Shown: piece by piece, positions 1 through 8,493 of the stretch | How the letters are laid out: every line of letters starts with the position of its first letter | Position numbering within the stretch: the stretch's first letter is position 1 | Source of the DNA: a virus | Direction: 5' to 3' (one strand) | DNA length: 43,617 nucleotides | IMG/VR virus record: IMGVR_UViG_3300037258_000560 | Coordinates: 1-43,617 of that record | Notes under the pieces: model-generated | The model's database searches: none | What the model saw: the letters and a program-made list of their open reading frames with translations, nothing else | What the model was told of the DNA's origin: nothing | Program-made: the position numbers and the translations under genes

Positions 1-134
1 GCTTCACGATCCACGACTTCAAGCCGCTTGATGAGACTCCATTGAAACAAGTTGTGGAAAAGCTAAGGCAAATTGAAAGTCCATTTCGTTCGATGAAGGA
101 CCCCCTGGGAGAAATCAAAAAATTGCGGGACTGA
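1..134 (+). CDS. 3' end of an unidentified gene (partial)
   Basis: An open frame runs from the window edge to a TGA at 132-134, giving the last 43 or so residues of a protein that ends in DPLGEIKKLRD. It is charged and probably helical. The stop lies 14 bases before the next start, so it probably shares a transcript with the RNA ligase gene. The start is outside the window and I do not recognise the family. If the genome is circular, its beginning would lie at the right end of the window. Confidence 0.55.
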   Translation, partial: FTIHDFKPLDETPLKQVVEKLRQIESPFRSMKDPLGEIKKLRD

Positions 135-148
135 GAGGAAGAACAATA

Positions 149-781
149 TTGAGCGAGTACCACAAAATAGAAACGCTCTACGAACGTGACCCGTCGACGT
201 TCAAGGTCGACCCGGCAAAGCTAAAGAATCGTACCTACTCGCTGCTGAAAACGTGGCACTGGACCGAAAAGGTCGACGGAACAAACATTCGGTGCATCTG
301 GCGCGACGGAAAACTCACGTTCGGGGGAAAGAGCGACAACGCGATGATCCACGCGGACCTAATCAAATGGCTCTCCGAAAACATCACTGCCGAGAAGCTC
401 AGCGAAGCCTTTCCCGATGCCACCGATGTCGTGATCTATGGGGAAGGATTTGGCGCTGGGATTCAAAAGGGCGGAGGCGATTATTGCCAGCAGAAGAAGC
501 TCATCGTTTTCGACGTGCTCGTCGGGAGCACTTGGTGGCTCAGCTACGAAAATGTCTGCGACGTCGCCGCGAAGCTTGGGGTTGATGTGGTGCCGTCGTT
601 TGGGGAGATGACCTTGGAGGAAGCCACCGATCTAGTCCGCAATGGACTCAAATCAAAGTGCGCGGTTAACGTGTCCAAAATGGCAGAAGGCCTCGTGGGA
701 AGGCCCGCAGAGACGCTTTTCGACAAAAAAGGAGCTAGGCTGATCGTGAAATTGAAGACTAAGGACTTCGCGGGGTCTTAA
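149..781 (+). CDS. Rnl2-like RNA ligase (nucleotidyltransferase domain only)
   Basis: Predicted ATP-dependent RNA ligase that would join RNA ends through a covalent lysyl-AMP intermediate. The nucleotidyltransferase motifs are in order: motif I EKVDGTNIR with candidate nucleophile K41, motif III-like YGEG near residue 97 and FDVLVG near 121, motif IV EGLVGRP near 180, and motif V VKLKTKDF with K201 and K203. At 210 residues it is about the size of the catalytic domain alone, without the C-terminal domain of T4 Rnl2. The start is a TTG preceded by a GAGGAA ribosome site. In phages such enzymes often repair host-cleaved tRNA, but no tRNA or kinase gene is next to it, so the substrate is unknown. 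Confidence 0.8.
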   Translation: MSEYHKIETLYERDPSTFKVDPAKLKNRTYSLLKTWHWTEKVDGTNIRCIWRDGKLTFGGKSDNAMIHADLIKWLSENITAEKLSEAFPDATDVVIYGEGFGAGIQKGGGDYCQQKKLIVFDVLVGSTWWLSYENVCDVAAKLGVDVVPSFGEMTLEEATDLVRNGLKSKCAVNVSKMAEGLVGRPAETLFDKKGARLIVKLKTKDFAGS

Positions 782-1272
782 CTCTTTGGCGCCGTGTACC
801 ATTGCGCCACATTCCAACCGCGTTTAAGCTCGATGCCATCTTCCAATATCCGGTCCTCCAGCGGACTTTTCTCGGAGGCGCCTCGATTTCGTTGAGGTGT
901 GTTCGAACCTTCCCAAAAACAAGTGGCGCTTAAGAATCTTTGTCTGATCCCTGGGGATTGGACGCTGGATGATTTGCTGCGCCATCCCTGCCACGACGGA
1001 AGCCATTCGCATCGATCCTTCGCTCAGGCGCACGACGCCGAAAAGCGCGGGCAAGTGCAGTGGCTTCGACAACCTACCCGGCGCCTTAACGGCGTCATCA
1101 AACTGCTATTTATGCGGCCTGAAGGGCGTCCAGCGACGCCTGGATCGTCACTGAACCATGGGCTTTCCTATCGCGTTGGCGCGGAGCTGGCTCTCGCGGT
1201 GTATGCCGGCGAGGATTGGGCGCGGCTGATGCTAAGGGAGATCAATATGCGGCCGGCGCAGGGAGTGAGCGC
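782..1272 (+). other. Stretch with no gene I can support
   Basis: A weak open frame (899-1276) ends in a GTGA overlap with the next small gene, but its composition does not look like protein and it has no recognisable motif. A 23-codon frame at 1158-1229 and a very short one starting at 1229 are linked by a TGATG overlap. The last part may therefore hold tiny genes, or be the decayed remains of one. I see no clear promoter, terminator or RNA gene. Confidence 0.4.
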
Positions 1273-1422
1273 GTGAACGGCGATCTGCGATCTTTCCTTG
1301 AGATTTGCGGCGCCGTCGCCGCCGTCGCATTTCTGGTGATGTGGTTTGCGCTGCTGTGGTTCGTGCTCTCCTGCCGGCGTATCGAAAAGGAAATGGGCCG
1401 TTCCTTCAAAGAATTGCGGTAA
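1273..1422 (+). CDS. Small single-pass membrane protein
   Basis: A 49-residue protein starting at GTG 1273 (MNGDLRSFLEICG). One hydrophobic segment spans about residues 10-33 (AVAAVAFLVMWFALLWFVL), followed by a basic and charged tail (RRIEKEMGRSFKELR) that would be cytoplasmic. The GTG overlaps the stop of an uncertain upstream frame. Small membrane proteins of this kind recur in this genome and may serve lysis or exclusion, but nothing in the sequence fixes the role. Confidence 0.55.
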   Translation: MNGDLRSFLEICGAVAAVAFLVMWFALLWFVLSCRRIEKEMGRSFKELR

Positions 1423-1443
1423 ACCGCGAGACGAGTGGGGCAA

Positions 1444-1944
1444 ATGTTGAGCCAGCGAGCGAAATACGAGGTTTCAGTGCCGCTGGAAGTGTTCGGCTTC
1501 GCCTTTGTGATTTTGGGCGCTGTGTTGGGCTGCGCAAGCGCACCGTGGGCCATTCCAGGAATCCTCGGAGCCGTGGCGATCTGGTTTGCGCGTTATCTGC
1601 GCGATCCGCACTACTGGACGGTCAGGCTGCCGGGGGAGTATCCGGACAAGTGGCTGCCCCGCTACCATGAACCAGAATCCTCAGAGTTTCCGCGGATGAC
1701 CGTCGACGAAGCCTTGGCAAAGCACGGGCCGCCAGAAGCCGTCCTGCAGGTTCCAGGGAAGCTATCGAATGAGCAGCTCCGCACTCTCGCTACGAAATTG
1801 TGCGGCGATGTCTACCAAGCCACCGGGATACGGCACGTCGCAGTTAAAGACGAGACAGCGGTTCAAACCGAACCTAGCCGTTATGATCGCGCGCCGTGGA
1901 TGCAGTCATCGAAGCCCGACGCCAGCAAAGGCACGCTGAAGTGA
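1444..1944 (+). CDS. Membrane protein of unknown function
   Basis: A 166-residue protein with two hydrophobic segments near the N-terminus (about residues 13-33 and 36-50), then a soluble tail of about 110 residues rich in Pro and Glu. ATG 1444 is chosen; an in-frame GTG at 1435 would add three residues. I do not recognise a family. It lies between two other small membrane protein genes and upstream of the HNH gene, which suggests one transcript. Confidence 0.55.
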   Translation: MLSQRAKYEVSVPLEVFGFAFVILGAVLGCASAPWAIPGILGAVAIWFARYLRDPHYWTVRLPGEYPDKWLPRYHEPESSEFPRMTVDEALAKHGPPEAVLQVPGKLSNEQLRTLATKLCGDVYQATGIRHVAVKDETAVQTEPSRYDRAPWMQSSKPDASKGTLK

Positions 1945-1945
1945 C

Positions 1946-2170
1946 ATGCGTCCGGTCTTCGACTTTTTCTGTGGCCGTCACACCTTCTTCGCTTTCTGGC
2001 TGCTGGTCAGCAGCTTCGTGCTGTGTTGGTTCCACCGAATCAGCGGCGCCGATTTCGCGATCGTGATGGGCATCGTGCAAACGATCGAGGCGGCAAAGAG
2101 CGCTCACGAAGCCGTGCTGAAAGCCAAAGCGTGTGAGAACGGCACGACTGCGTGCGAGGCGCAGAAGTAA
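1946..2170 (+). CDS. Small membrane protein
   Basis: A 74-residue protein starting two bases after the preceding stop. A hydrophobic stretch of about 20 residues lies near positions 13-30 (TFFAFWLLVSSFVLCWF), followed by an amphipathic helix and a polar tail containing two cysteines. The tight spacing to both neighbours supports translation. No family recognised. Confidence 0.55.
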   Translation: MRPVFDFFCGRHTFFAFWLLVSSFVLCWFHRISGADFAIVMGIVQTIEAAKSAHEAVLKAKACENGTTACEAQK

Positions 2171-2199
2171 ATGCGCGTCGTTAAAAGAGGCTTGGACTG

Positions 2200-2589
2200 A
2201 TGCCTGTTCGCCCGATGCAGATTTGCAGCCGACCAGGGTGCTTCAAACGTTCGAGCGGCACGTTGTGCGCTGAGCATTCAGTTCGGCCAGGACCTGAATA
2301 TCGCGGCACGGCACACGAGCGCGGCTACGGCCGGCGCTGGGAAAAGCTGCGAAAGGTGATTCTGGCGCGCGATCCATTGTGTATGATCGGAAAGACGGAC
2401 GACCCACACAGCTGTCGCGGTTTCGGAATCAGTACCGATGTCGATCACATCCTTCCGAAGAGTCGCGGCGGCGAAGACACGCCCGAGAACTTGCAGGGCG
2501 CATGTCACTCGTGCCACTCGCGAAAGACTGCGAGAGAGCGCACACAGCCGGTCTCAAACCAATCGAGGAGTTCGCTTGCCCATGCCTAA
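2200..2589 (+). CDS. HNH endonuclease
   Basis: A 129-residue HNH nuclease of the type often encoded near phage terminase genes. An N-terminal cysteine cluster (ICSRPGCFKRSSGTLCAEH) probably binds zinc. The core has the RGYGRRWEKLRKVILARDPLC lead-in, the VDHILPKSRGG motif with D82 and H83, an Asn at N97 (DTPENLQG), and the closing HSCHSRKT. In HK97-type phages such nucleases act with the terminase in DNA packaging. Here it sits about 3.7 kb upstream of terS instead of beside it. Its stop overlaps the next start by eight bases. Confidence 0.88.
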   Translation: MPVRPMQICSRPGCFKRSSGTLCAEHSVRPGPEYRGTAHERGYGRRWEKLRKVILARDPLCMIGKTDDPHSCRGFGISTDVDHILPKSRGGEDTPENLQGACHSCHSRKTARERTQPVSNQSRSSLAHA

Positions 2590-3088
2590 AGCTGCGGCAA
2601 AGGTCGATCCCATTTCCGATCCGCTGATCGGCGTCGTGTATCCGCTCGCTCCAGCGGACATCGACTGCTTGGCGCTTGAGTACACGCAGATCGACGAGCA
2701 GATCGAAAAGCTCAGCGAAAAGCAGAAAACGATTCGCGCCGCGCTTGTCAATCACACTCAGGCGCATGGTTCTGAATCGCCGCAAGGTTTGAAAACAAAG
2801 ATCGCGCGCGGCGAGCAGTACATCGTTCGCGTTACGCGCTGCGAGCGCGAAACGGTGGACAGCGCGCGAGCTGAAGACATCGAGAAGAAATGCCCTGCGC
2901 ACATATTCGAAGCGTTGTTCCAGCGCGTGACGAAGTTCTCCATCGCGAAGGACGCAACGCAGTTTCTCTCGAAGCCGCTGCCCAAAGAAGCGCCGCGCGA
3001 TCTGCGCAAGCTTTTTGTGGGCGCTGTGCGAACCGATGAGCAGACGCCAAGGATTTCAGTGACCAAAGATGTTGGGTTCAAGGGGTAG
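2582..3088 (+). CDS. Conserved-looking phage protein, function unknown
   Basis: A 168-residue soluble protein. Residues 30-60 (LEYTQIDEQIEKLSEKQKTI) form a predicted coiled coil, followed by a mixed domain rich in Arg and Lys. It overlaps the end of the HNH gene by eight bases. The general layout, an N-terminal coiled coil and then a compact domain, recalls Gam-like host-nuclease inhibitors, but no diagnostic motif is visible and I make no assignment. Confidence 0.6.
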   Translation: MPKAAAKVDPISDPLIGVVYPLAPADIDCLALEYTQIDEQIEKLSEKQKTIRAALVNHTQAHGSESPQGLKTKIARGEQYIVRVTRCERETVDSARAEDIEKKCPAHIFEALFQRVTKFSIAKDATQFLSKPLPKEAPRDLRKLFVGAVRTDEQTPRISVTKDVGFKG

Positions 3089-3208
3089 GGGCTTGTCGTT
3101 CTGCGAAACGAAGGCCCGCTGCGGACCGCTTGCAACCAACGCGCGTTTTCCCGCGAAATTAGAAAAATCAGGGTTTTTTGTGCAATGGAATAGCCCACGA
3201 GCCGGTAA

Positions 3209-3613
3209 TTGATCTCGCCTGGCCTCATCGATCGTTTTGCCGAAGCCATCGCGGAAGCCGAAGGTTTCAATAAGCCCGGCTCCGTCCCGCAGCGTGCAAA
3301 CAATCCTCTCGACATAACCGACGAAGGCGACATCGGCCACGGAGTCATCCGGACGGGCGGTCCGCATGGCGCTCCGATCACCATCTACGCCACGGCGGCT
3401 GATGGATGGGCTGCCGGAAAGAGAAAACTTCGCCGGATGCTCTCGGGCGCGAGCGAGGTTTATCCGCTCAGCCTGACGCTCGACCAAGTCGCTTACAAAT
3501 ACTGCGGCGATCCTACCTGGGCAGTGAACGTGGCCCAGAGGCTTGGGGTCGATCCTTCAACTACGCTGGCTTCACTCGTTGAGCAGGATCGCCAGCTGCA
3601 GGCGAACGCCTAA
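3209..3613 (+). CDS. Muramidase / lytic transglycosylase-like phage protein (putative endolysin)
   Basis: A 134-residue protein. FAEAIAEAEGFNKPGSVPQR is followed by ANNPLDI, then YATAADGWAAGKRKLRRML and LTLDQVAYKYCGD. This order matches a family of short phage cell-wall hydrolases and virion transglycosylases whose signature is EGF..PGS.(P/A)RNNNPG(N/D)L; E18 is the candidate catalytic acid. It would cut peptidoglycan during lysis or DNA entry. The start is TTG 3209 with only a weak ribosome site. No signal peptide is present, so export would need a holin. Confidence 0.65.
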   Translation: MISPGLIDRFAEAIAEAEGFNKPGSVPQRANNPLDITDEGDIGHGVIRTGGPHGAPITIYATAADGWAAGKRKLRRMLSGASEVYPLSLTLDQVAYKYCGDPTWAVNVAQRLGVDPSTTLASLVEQDRQLQANA

Positions 3614-3623
3614 AAAATAAAAA

Positions 3624-4916
3624 ATGCCGAACGGAACAATGATTCCCAGCCAGCGCGGCCTGGTCCTGGTATCGAACTGCGCAGGAACAGGCGTTGGCTC
3701 CTCGATAGAGTTCTATCTCGACACCAGCCGCGCGCAGTCGGTTGAGTCGATGCACGCGCAGGCTTTCCCTTCCGGCAGCGTCGCTGCTGCAAAGTTCCAA
3801 GTCGAAGTTCAGATCGACGGCGCTGACGCCTTCGCGGCCCAGGAGGATGAATGGGACGCGATCGCTGACCCAACTTTCTCGTTCGTCATCGCGCCGGCGG
3901 CCACTTACCGGCTGACCTGCACCGAGTTCTCAGGGTCCGGCACGATGTCGGTCGTTGGCGTCGGAGCTCCGTTCAGCCCGCCGGCTGACATTTCCGTATC
4001 CGGCGGCGGAGGATCGAGCGACAACGCCTCGGTCGGCACCATCGGCGACGACCTTCCAGACTCTGCGACGGTAATTGGCTCGAAGGACGCCGGTGGAAAG
4101 ACGCAGGCCGCCTCGGAAGACAATCCGCTGCCGGTCGCGATCGTTTCCGGGGGAGGCGGTGGTGGAGATAGCGCTGCCACTGGCGCGCTCGGTGACGACG
4201 CTCCGACTTCCGGGATTGTTATCGCGGTTATCGACCCCGATGGAAAGCTCCGCGCAGTCAGCTCAACCTATCCGCTGCGCACCGATCCAGCGAACGTCAC
4301 AACGCCGCTGTTGCCATCAAATGCCGCGCAGGAGACGGGCGGCGCACTCGCGACGCTGGCCGGAGCAGTCTCCGCAAACAAAGTTCAAACGAATCCCCCG
4401 AGCCACGCTTCTACGAATGTAGACCAGCTCAACGGCGCCACAGTTTCGACGAATAGCGGAACGAAAGACGGCGGCACTCAACGCGTCGTCCTGGCCACCG
4501 ATCAGCCTCAGAACACCAACGCACTCAAAGTCGACGGGTCGGCAGTAACGCAGCCGATCAGTGTCGCACCAGCGACGAGCGGCGGCCTGGGCCTTCCCTT
4601 CAGCGCGCTGGTCAGCAACACGGCCACGGCGGTGAAAACAAGCGCAGGGCAGGTGTATGGCTGGTCGATCGGTAGCGCGGCCAACTCCGCACCCGCCTAC
4701 GTGCAGGTTTTCAACAAAGCGACGGGCAGCGTCACACTGGGGAGCACCACTCCGGATTGGGTGATTGAAGTTCCGGCAGGCGCGGGCTCCAACATGCCCG
4801 TAGGACCCATCGCGTTAGCGGCGCACGGAACAGCAATCACCATCGCGGTCACTTCCACGCGCACGGGTAGTACCGCAGTCGGCAGCGGGGCACATGTGAA
4901 TTTTTTCGTCCAATGA
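3624..4916 (+). CDS. Virion-associated protein with glycine-rich linkers
   Basis: A 430-residue protein made of beta-rich, low-charge sequence. Two poly-Gly linkers near residues 130 and 178 separate three domains. After each linker there is a related segment (SVGTIGDDLPDSATVIGSKDAGG and ATGALGDDAPTSGIVIAVIDPDG), so a short module is duplicated. The C-terminal 130 residues look like an immunoglobulin-type beta domain. It is probably displayed on the particle, as a head fibre or tail-side protein. It lies ahead of the packaging genes. Confidence 0.6.
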   Translation: MPNGTMIPSQRGLVLVSNCAGTGVGSSIEFYLDTSRAQSVESMHAQAFPSGSVAAAKFQVEVQIDGADAFAAQEDEWDAIADPTFSFVIAPAATYRLTCTEFSGSGTMSVVGVGAPFSPPADISVSGGGGSSDNASVGTIGDDLPDSATVIGSKDAGGKTQAASEDNPLPVAIVSGGGGGGDSAATGALGDDAPTSGIVIAVIDPDGKLRAVSSTYPLRTDPANVTTPLLPSNAAQETGGALATLAGAVSANKVQTNPPSHASTNVDQLNGATVSTNSGTKDGGTQRVVLATDQPQNTNALKVDGSAVTQPISVAPATSGGLGLPFSALVSNTATAVKTSAGQVYGWSIGSAANSAPAYVQVFNKATGSVTLGSTTPDWVIEVPAGAGSNMPVGPIALAAHGTAITIAVTSTRTGSTAVGSGAHVNFFVQ

Positions 4917-5590
4917 TCGCCATACGAAATTTCGCGACTGGCGGGAGCGTGTCGTCGGCGTCGAGCTTCAGCTCAGGTGCGTGGTCTTCGGCACTCGGAA
5001 GTCTGATTGTGGCTGGGATTCGCTACGCGCCCGCGCAATCCATTAGCTCAGTAAAAAATGCGGCCGGCCAATCGCTGAGCCTAATTTCGGGAACCGTATT
5101 TACTCCCAATTCCGCTCAGACCGTGGCCCTTTATTATCTTGGGGTGAATTCGCCATCGGGTTCCGACGCCATCACAGTGACTCTTTCAGGAAGCCTTGCG
5201 GATACCGGCCTCGCCGTATGGGAGATCACTGGCTGCTTGCCTTCGCCCGTCGACGTAGCAACCGGATTCCAAACTAACTCGACTGTTTCTTCGCTGACGT
5301 CCGCGGCCTTCACCACCACGTGGGCCAACGAGATCGTCTTAGTTTTTGGCGGTGTGGCCCATCTCACCAACACGCACACCATTTCAGGAACTGCTGGGAC
5401 TTACACCACCGATAGCAGTGGGCTTCCCTCGGGGGGTTTGTACTCCGGCGCGGGACACATCATCGTGAATTCGATCCTGACAGGTTCCACGGCAAAGATC
5501 AGCGTGAGCCCGAACTCTGCCAGCGGGAGCATGAGCGTTGCGACCTTCAAAGGCATTCCGAGCCTGCTGGGCACCCTGGGAGTCGGATAG
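4913..5590 (+). CDS. Virion-associated beta-sandwich protein
   Basis: A 225-residue protein overlapping the preceding stop by four bases (ATGA), so probably translationally coupled to it. It is Ser/Thr/Gly-rich with alternating hydrophobic strands and no catalytic motif. This composition is usual for phage surface or decoration proteins. The specific function is unknown. Confidence 0.55.
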   Translation: MIAIRNFATGGSVSSASSFSSGAWSSALGSLIVAGIRYAPAQSISSVKNAAGQSLSLISGTVFTPNSAQTVALYYLGVNSPSGSDAITVTLSGSLADTGLAVWEITGCLPSPVDVATGFQTNSTVSSLTSAAFTTTWANEIVLVFGGVAHLTNTHTISGTAGTYTTDSSGLPSGGLYSGAGHIIVNSILTGSTAKISVSPNSASGSMSVATFKGIPSLLGTLGVG

Positions 5591-5901
5591 TGATTTATCT
5601 GATCGTCGTGCTGGCCGGAACCTCGCTTGCCGGCGCCGCGCTGGCGCTGTTCCTCTCGCGCAAGAACGCGACCCGGGTCGCAGCAGTTGAAACGCGCCTT
5701 GACCAGCTTATGAGCGCGCACAACGGCCACAGCCTCGAGATCGACGAGCTCGAGAGCCTGTTCAAGCAGGCGCCGAGGGCTCTCCTCCAGGAGGGCAAGA
5801 ACATCTGCACGAAGTGCGGCCTCGAGGTTGCCGGCTTTGGCCGGAACGTGAAGGGACTGATCGAGTGCTTTAACTGCAGCCCTTCGCTTCGATCTAAATA
5901 A
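5590..5901 (+). CDS. Membrane-anchored zinc-ribbon protein
   Basis: A 103-residue protein starting at GTG 5590, one base overlapping the previous stop. Residues 2-22 form a transmembrane helix, residues 30-65 a coiled coil, and the C-terminus has a two-CxxC zinc ribbon (CTKCGLEVAGFGRNVKGLIECFNC). It resembles other small phage membrane proteins. The role is unknown. Confidence 0.6.
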   Translation: MIYLIVVLAGTSLAGAALALFLSRKNATRVAAVETRLDQLMSAHNGHSLEIDELESLFKQAPRALLQEGKNICTKCGLEVAGFGRNVKGLIECFNCSPSLRSK

Positions 5902-5904
5902 TTC

Positions 5905-6063
5905 GTGCGCACGATTTCTCAAGAGCAAATAGCGGCCGTCACCACCAGGGCCGAGTGGATCTTCGCCGCGGCGGTCGGCCTGGTGGGCAGCATGATTCTC
6001 GGCGCCGACGTCGGCTGGACTCTCGCAACGTACCTGGTTTTTTACGCCTTCCATCATGCCTAA
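5905..6063 (+). CDS. Small membrane protein
   Basis: A 52-residue frame from GTG 5905 to TAA 6061-6063, starting MRTISQEQIAAVTTRAEW and followed by a long hydrophobic region (AAAVGLVGSMILGADVGW and TLATYLVFYAF) that could form two membrane helices. It fills the gap between two genes and overlaps the next ATG by eight bases, the coupling style used throughout this region. Confidence 0.55.
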   Translation: MRTISQEQIAAVTTRAEWIFAAAVGLVGSMILGADVGWTLATYLVFYAFHHA

Positions 6064-6271
6064 ACACCCGCCTCCGGCGCCGCTGTACATGGAGCCGCGG
6101 GTGCTCTGTTCCTGCGGCGCTTTGCTCACCGTCAGGCGAGTGGTGGATCCCGACCCCAAAGATCCATTTGGAATGGGCGTGGTGGTGTGTTCCTCGCGGG
6201 AGTGCGCGAACCTCAAGAAAGAGATTGTGGTGAAGATACCGCGGTACGAGGCCGAGGTGTTCGATGGGTAG
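6056..6271 (+). CDS. Small zinc-ribbon protein upstream of terminase
   Basis: A 71-residue protein with two cysteine pairs (CSCG near residue 18 and CSSREC near residue 45) that would bind one zinc ion. It overlaps the start of the small terminase gene by eight bases. No further function can be read. Confidence 0.6.
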   Translation: MPKHPPPAPLYMEPRVLCSCGALLTVRRVVDPDPKDPFGMGVVVCSSRECANLKKEIVVKIPRYEAEVFDG

Positions 6272-6800
6272 AGGACGCCGGCCGCTTCCCACTGCGGTCA
6301 AGAAGCTCCGCGGAAATCCTGGCAAGCGACCGCTCAATGAGCTCGAGCCCAAGCCCTCGCTGGGCCTTCCAGAGATGCCCGCTTGGATGCCCGAGGCTGC
6401 GGTCGAGAAATGGCACTCGATCTCGAGGGAGCTCGAGGCCATGGGCGTGCTCGCCAAGATCGACGGCGAAGCGCTGGCCTGCCTGTGCGTCTCCTGGGCG
6501 CGCTGGGTCGAAGCTCAGGCGGAAATCACGAAGCGCGGATTGCTCATCGTCGAACCGATTCATAAGTGGGATCGAAAAAAGAAAAAGAACGTGAAGGTGG
6601 GAACGCGGGTCACCGGGAAAAATCCAGCCATCGCCGTCGCTCAGGCTGAACTTAAAAATATTCTCAGGATTGAAGTGGAATTCGGACTCACCCCGGCCTC
6701 GCGATCGAAGCTGAGCATCGCCGCGCCGCGCATCGCCATCGAGCAGGACCAGTTCGATAAATATGCCGATCGGCTGGGTGAGATAAATCGGGTCAATTGA
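6264..6800 (+). CDS. terS: Terminase small subunit, P27 family
   Basis: A 178-residue DNA-recognition subunit of the packaging motor. The P27-family signature is clear: GRGRRPLPTAVKKLRGNPGKRP at the N-terminus, MPAWMPEAAVEKWHSISREL, then a helical oligomerisation region and LTPASRSKLSIA near the end. It would bind phage DNA and load the large subunit. The large subunit follows immediately, with a very short overlap. Confidence 0.9.
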   Translation: MGRGRRPLPTAVKKLRGNPGKRPLNELEPKPSLGLPEMPAWMPEAAVEKWHSISRELEAMGVLAKIDGEALACLCVSWARWVEAQAEITKRGLLIVEPIHKWDRKKKKNVKVGTRVTGKNPAIAVAQAELKNILRIEVEFGLTPASRSKLSIAAPRIAIEQDQFDKYADRLGEINRVN

Positions 6801-8493
6801 ACATCCAGCCGAAACCTACGCGCGCGAAGCAGCTGTCGGAAAGATCGTCTGCTCGAAGTGGGTACGCCTCGCGGCCAAGCGGCACATCGATGATCTGCGC
6901 AACGCGGAGAAGCGCGGCTTTCGCTTCAATCGGGACCTTGCCGAGCACGCCATTGATTTCTTCCGCTTCCTGCGGCTGCACAAAGCCGAATGGGAAGGCC
7001 AAATCTTTCGGCTCGCGCCCTGGCAGCAGTTCATCATCTGGAACATTTTCGGCTGGGTTCACTCCGACACTGGCTATCGCCGTTTTCGCCGCGCTTACAT
7101 TGAGATCGCGCGCAAGAACGGCAAGTCGACACTCTGCGCCGGCGTCGCTCTCAAGCTTCTGCTGGCCGACGACGAGAAGGGCGCCGAAGTCTACTGCGCA
7201 GCCAGCTCGAAGGAACAAGCTAAGGAAGTATTCGACGAGGCTGAGCGGATGGCGGCGAGCTCGCCGGCGATCGACCGGCGCCTGGCCCGGGTAAAAAACA
7301 GCCTAACCATACCGAATTCCGCCTCGAAACTTCAGCCAATCACGGCCGATGCCAACCGCAATCAGGGCAAAAATGTACACGGCGCGATCATCGATGAGCT
7401 GCATGTCCACGCCGATCGAACGGTCTGGGAAGTCCTCAACTATGGCCGCACCGCGCGCCGGCAGCCCCTGCTCGTGTCCATCACCACCGCCGGCTACGAC
7501 CGCACCAGCATTTGCTGGGAACAGCACGAGCACGGCGAGCGGGTTCTCGAAGGAAGCCTCGTCGATGACAAATTTTTCGCCTTCATCGCCGGCCTCGACA
7601 AAGACGACGACTGGGAAGATGAGCGCAACTGGATCAAAGCCAATCCGAACCTTGGAGTTTCCGCGAAACTCGAGGAGCTCCGGGACATGGCCAACGAGGC
7701 CAAGCAAATGCCCGGCTCGCTCAATGGCTTCCTCCGGTACTCGCTCAACGTCTGGACCGAGCAAGACAGCCGGGTCATCCCCATGGATCAGTGGCGCGCC
7801 GCGGTCGATAAAAACGCCGACCCCGCCAAGCTCGCCGAACAAATGGAACGCGAACTTCGCGGCGAGCGGTGCTTTGGCGGCCTCGACCTCGGTGCAAAGC
7901 AGGATCTCAACGCTGAAGCTCTTATTTTTCCCCCGGTACCTGAGAAGCGGGATTACTACATCGCGCTCCTGCGCTTCTGGCTCCCGGAAGACACCATCAA
8001 AGAGCGGGTCAAAGAAAAGCGCGTTCCCTACGACGTCTGGGTCCGCCAGGGATTCATTCGGGCCACCCCTGGGAATGTCATCGACCACGCCTTTATCAAA
8101 AAGCAGATCCTCGAGGACGCCACAAATTTCCAGATCGAGGAACTGGCCTACGACCCATTCAACGCGACCCAGCTTGCCGTCGAGCTCACCGGTGAAAACG
8201 TCCCGATGGTTGAGCTGCGCCAAACCACCGCAAATCTATCGGAAGCAACCAAGGCCCTGCTCGCCCTGGTCGCCAGCAGGAAATTCCATCACCTGGGGAA
8301 TCCGGTTTTGACCTGGAACGCCGCGAACCTGGTCGTCGACATCGACGCCGGCGGATACATGCGACCCAACAAGAAAAAAAGCGCGGAAAAAATAGACGGG
8401 ATTTCGGCGGTCATCGACGGCCTGGCCAGAGCGATCGTGGCTCCAGTGAGAAAGAAGTCGAAGTACGAAAACGAAGACATGGTGACGCTCTGA
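6796..8493 (+). CDS. terL: Terminase large subunit
   Basis: ATPase and nuclease of the packaging motor. The family's N-terminus (HPAETYAREAAVGKIVCSKW) lies in this frame well upstream of the first ATG at 7249. Walker A is ARKNGKST at about residues 105-112, Walker B with the catalytic acid is AIIDE at about 197-201, and the RNase-H-like nuclease domain begins at GGLDLGAKQD near residue 361. The frame opens after a stop at 6784-6786 and contains no ATG, GTG or TTG before 7249. The start is therefore probably ATT 6796, overlapping the terS stop, or ATC 6787. From 6796 the product is 565 residues, normal for the family. Confidence 0.9.
   Translation: MEHPAETYAREAAVGKIVCSKWVRLAAKRHIDDLRNAEKRGFRFNRDLAEHAIDFFRFLRLHKAEWEGQIFRLAPWQQFIIWNIFGWVHSDTGYRRFRRAYIEIARKNGKSTLCAGVALKLLLADDEKGAEVYCAASSKEQAKEVFDEAERMAASSPAIDRRLARVKNSLTIPNSASKLQPITADANRNQGKNVHGAIIDELHVHADRTVWEVLNYGRTARRQPLLVSITTAGYDRTSICWEQHEHGERVLEGSLVDDKFFAFIAGLDKDDDWEDERNWIKANPNLGVSAKLEELRDMANEAKQMPGSLNGFLRYSLNVWTEQDSRVIPMDQWRAAVDKNADPAKLAEQMERELRGERCFGGLDLGAKQDLNAEALIFPPVPEKRDYYIALLRFWLPEDTIKERVKEKRVPYDVWVRQGFIRATPGNVIDHAFIKKQILEDATNFQIEELAYDPFNATQLAVELTGENVPMVELRQTTANLSEATKALLALVASRKFHHLGNPVLTWNAANLVVDIDAGGYMRPNKKKSAEKIDGISAVIDGLARAIVAPVRKKSKYENEDMVTL

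Noticed and set aside
899-1276. 125-residue frame
   Set aside because: Composition is not protein-like and no motif is visible. Only the GTGA overlap at its end speaks for it, so I left it as an unresolved stretch.
5401-6216. Antisense frame of 271 residues
   Set aside because: It runs opposite several small genes with membrane and zinc-ribbon features and has no motif of its own.
6797-7294. Forward frame at the start of terL
   Set aside because: Its product is Ser/Arg-rich nonsense, while the other frame contains the terminase N-terminus and Walker A.
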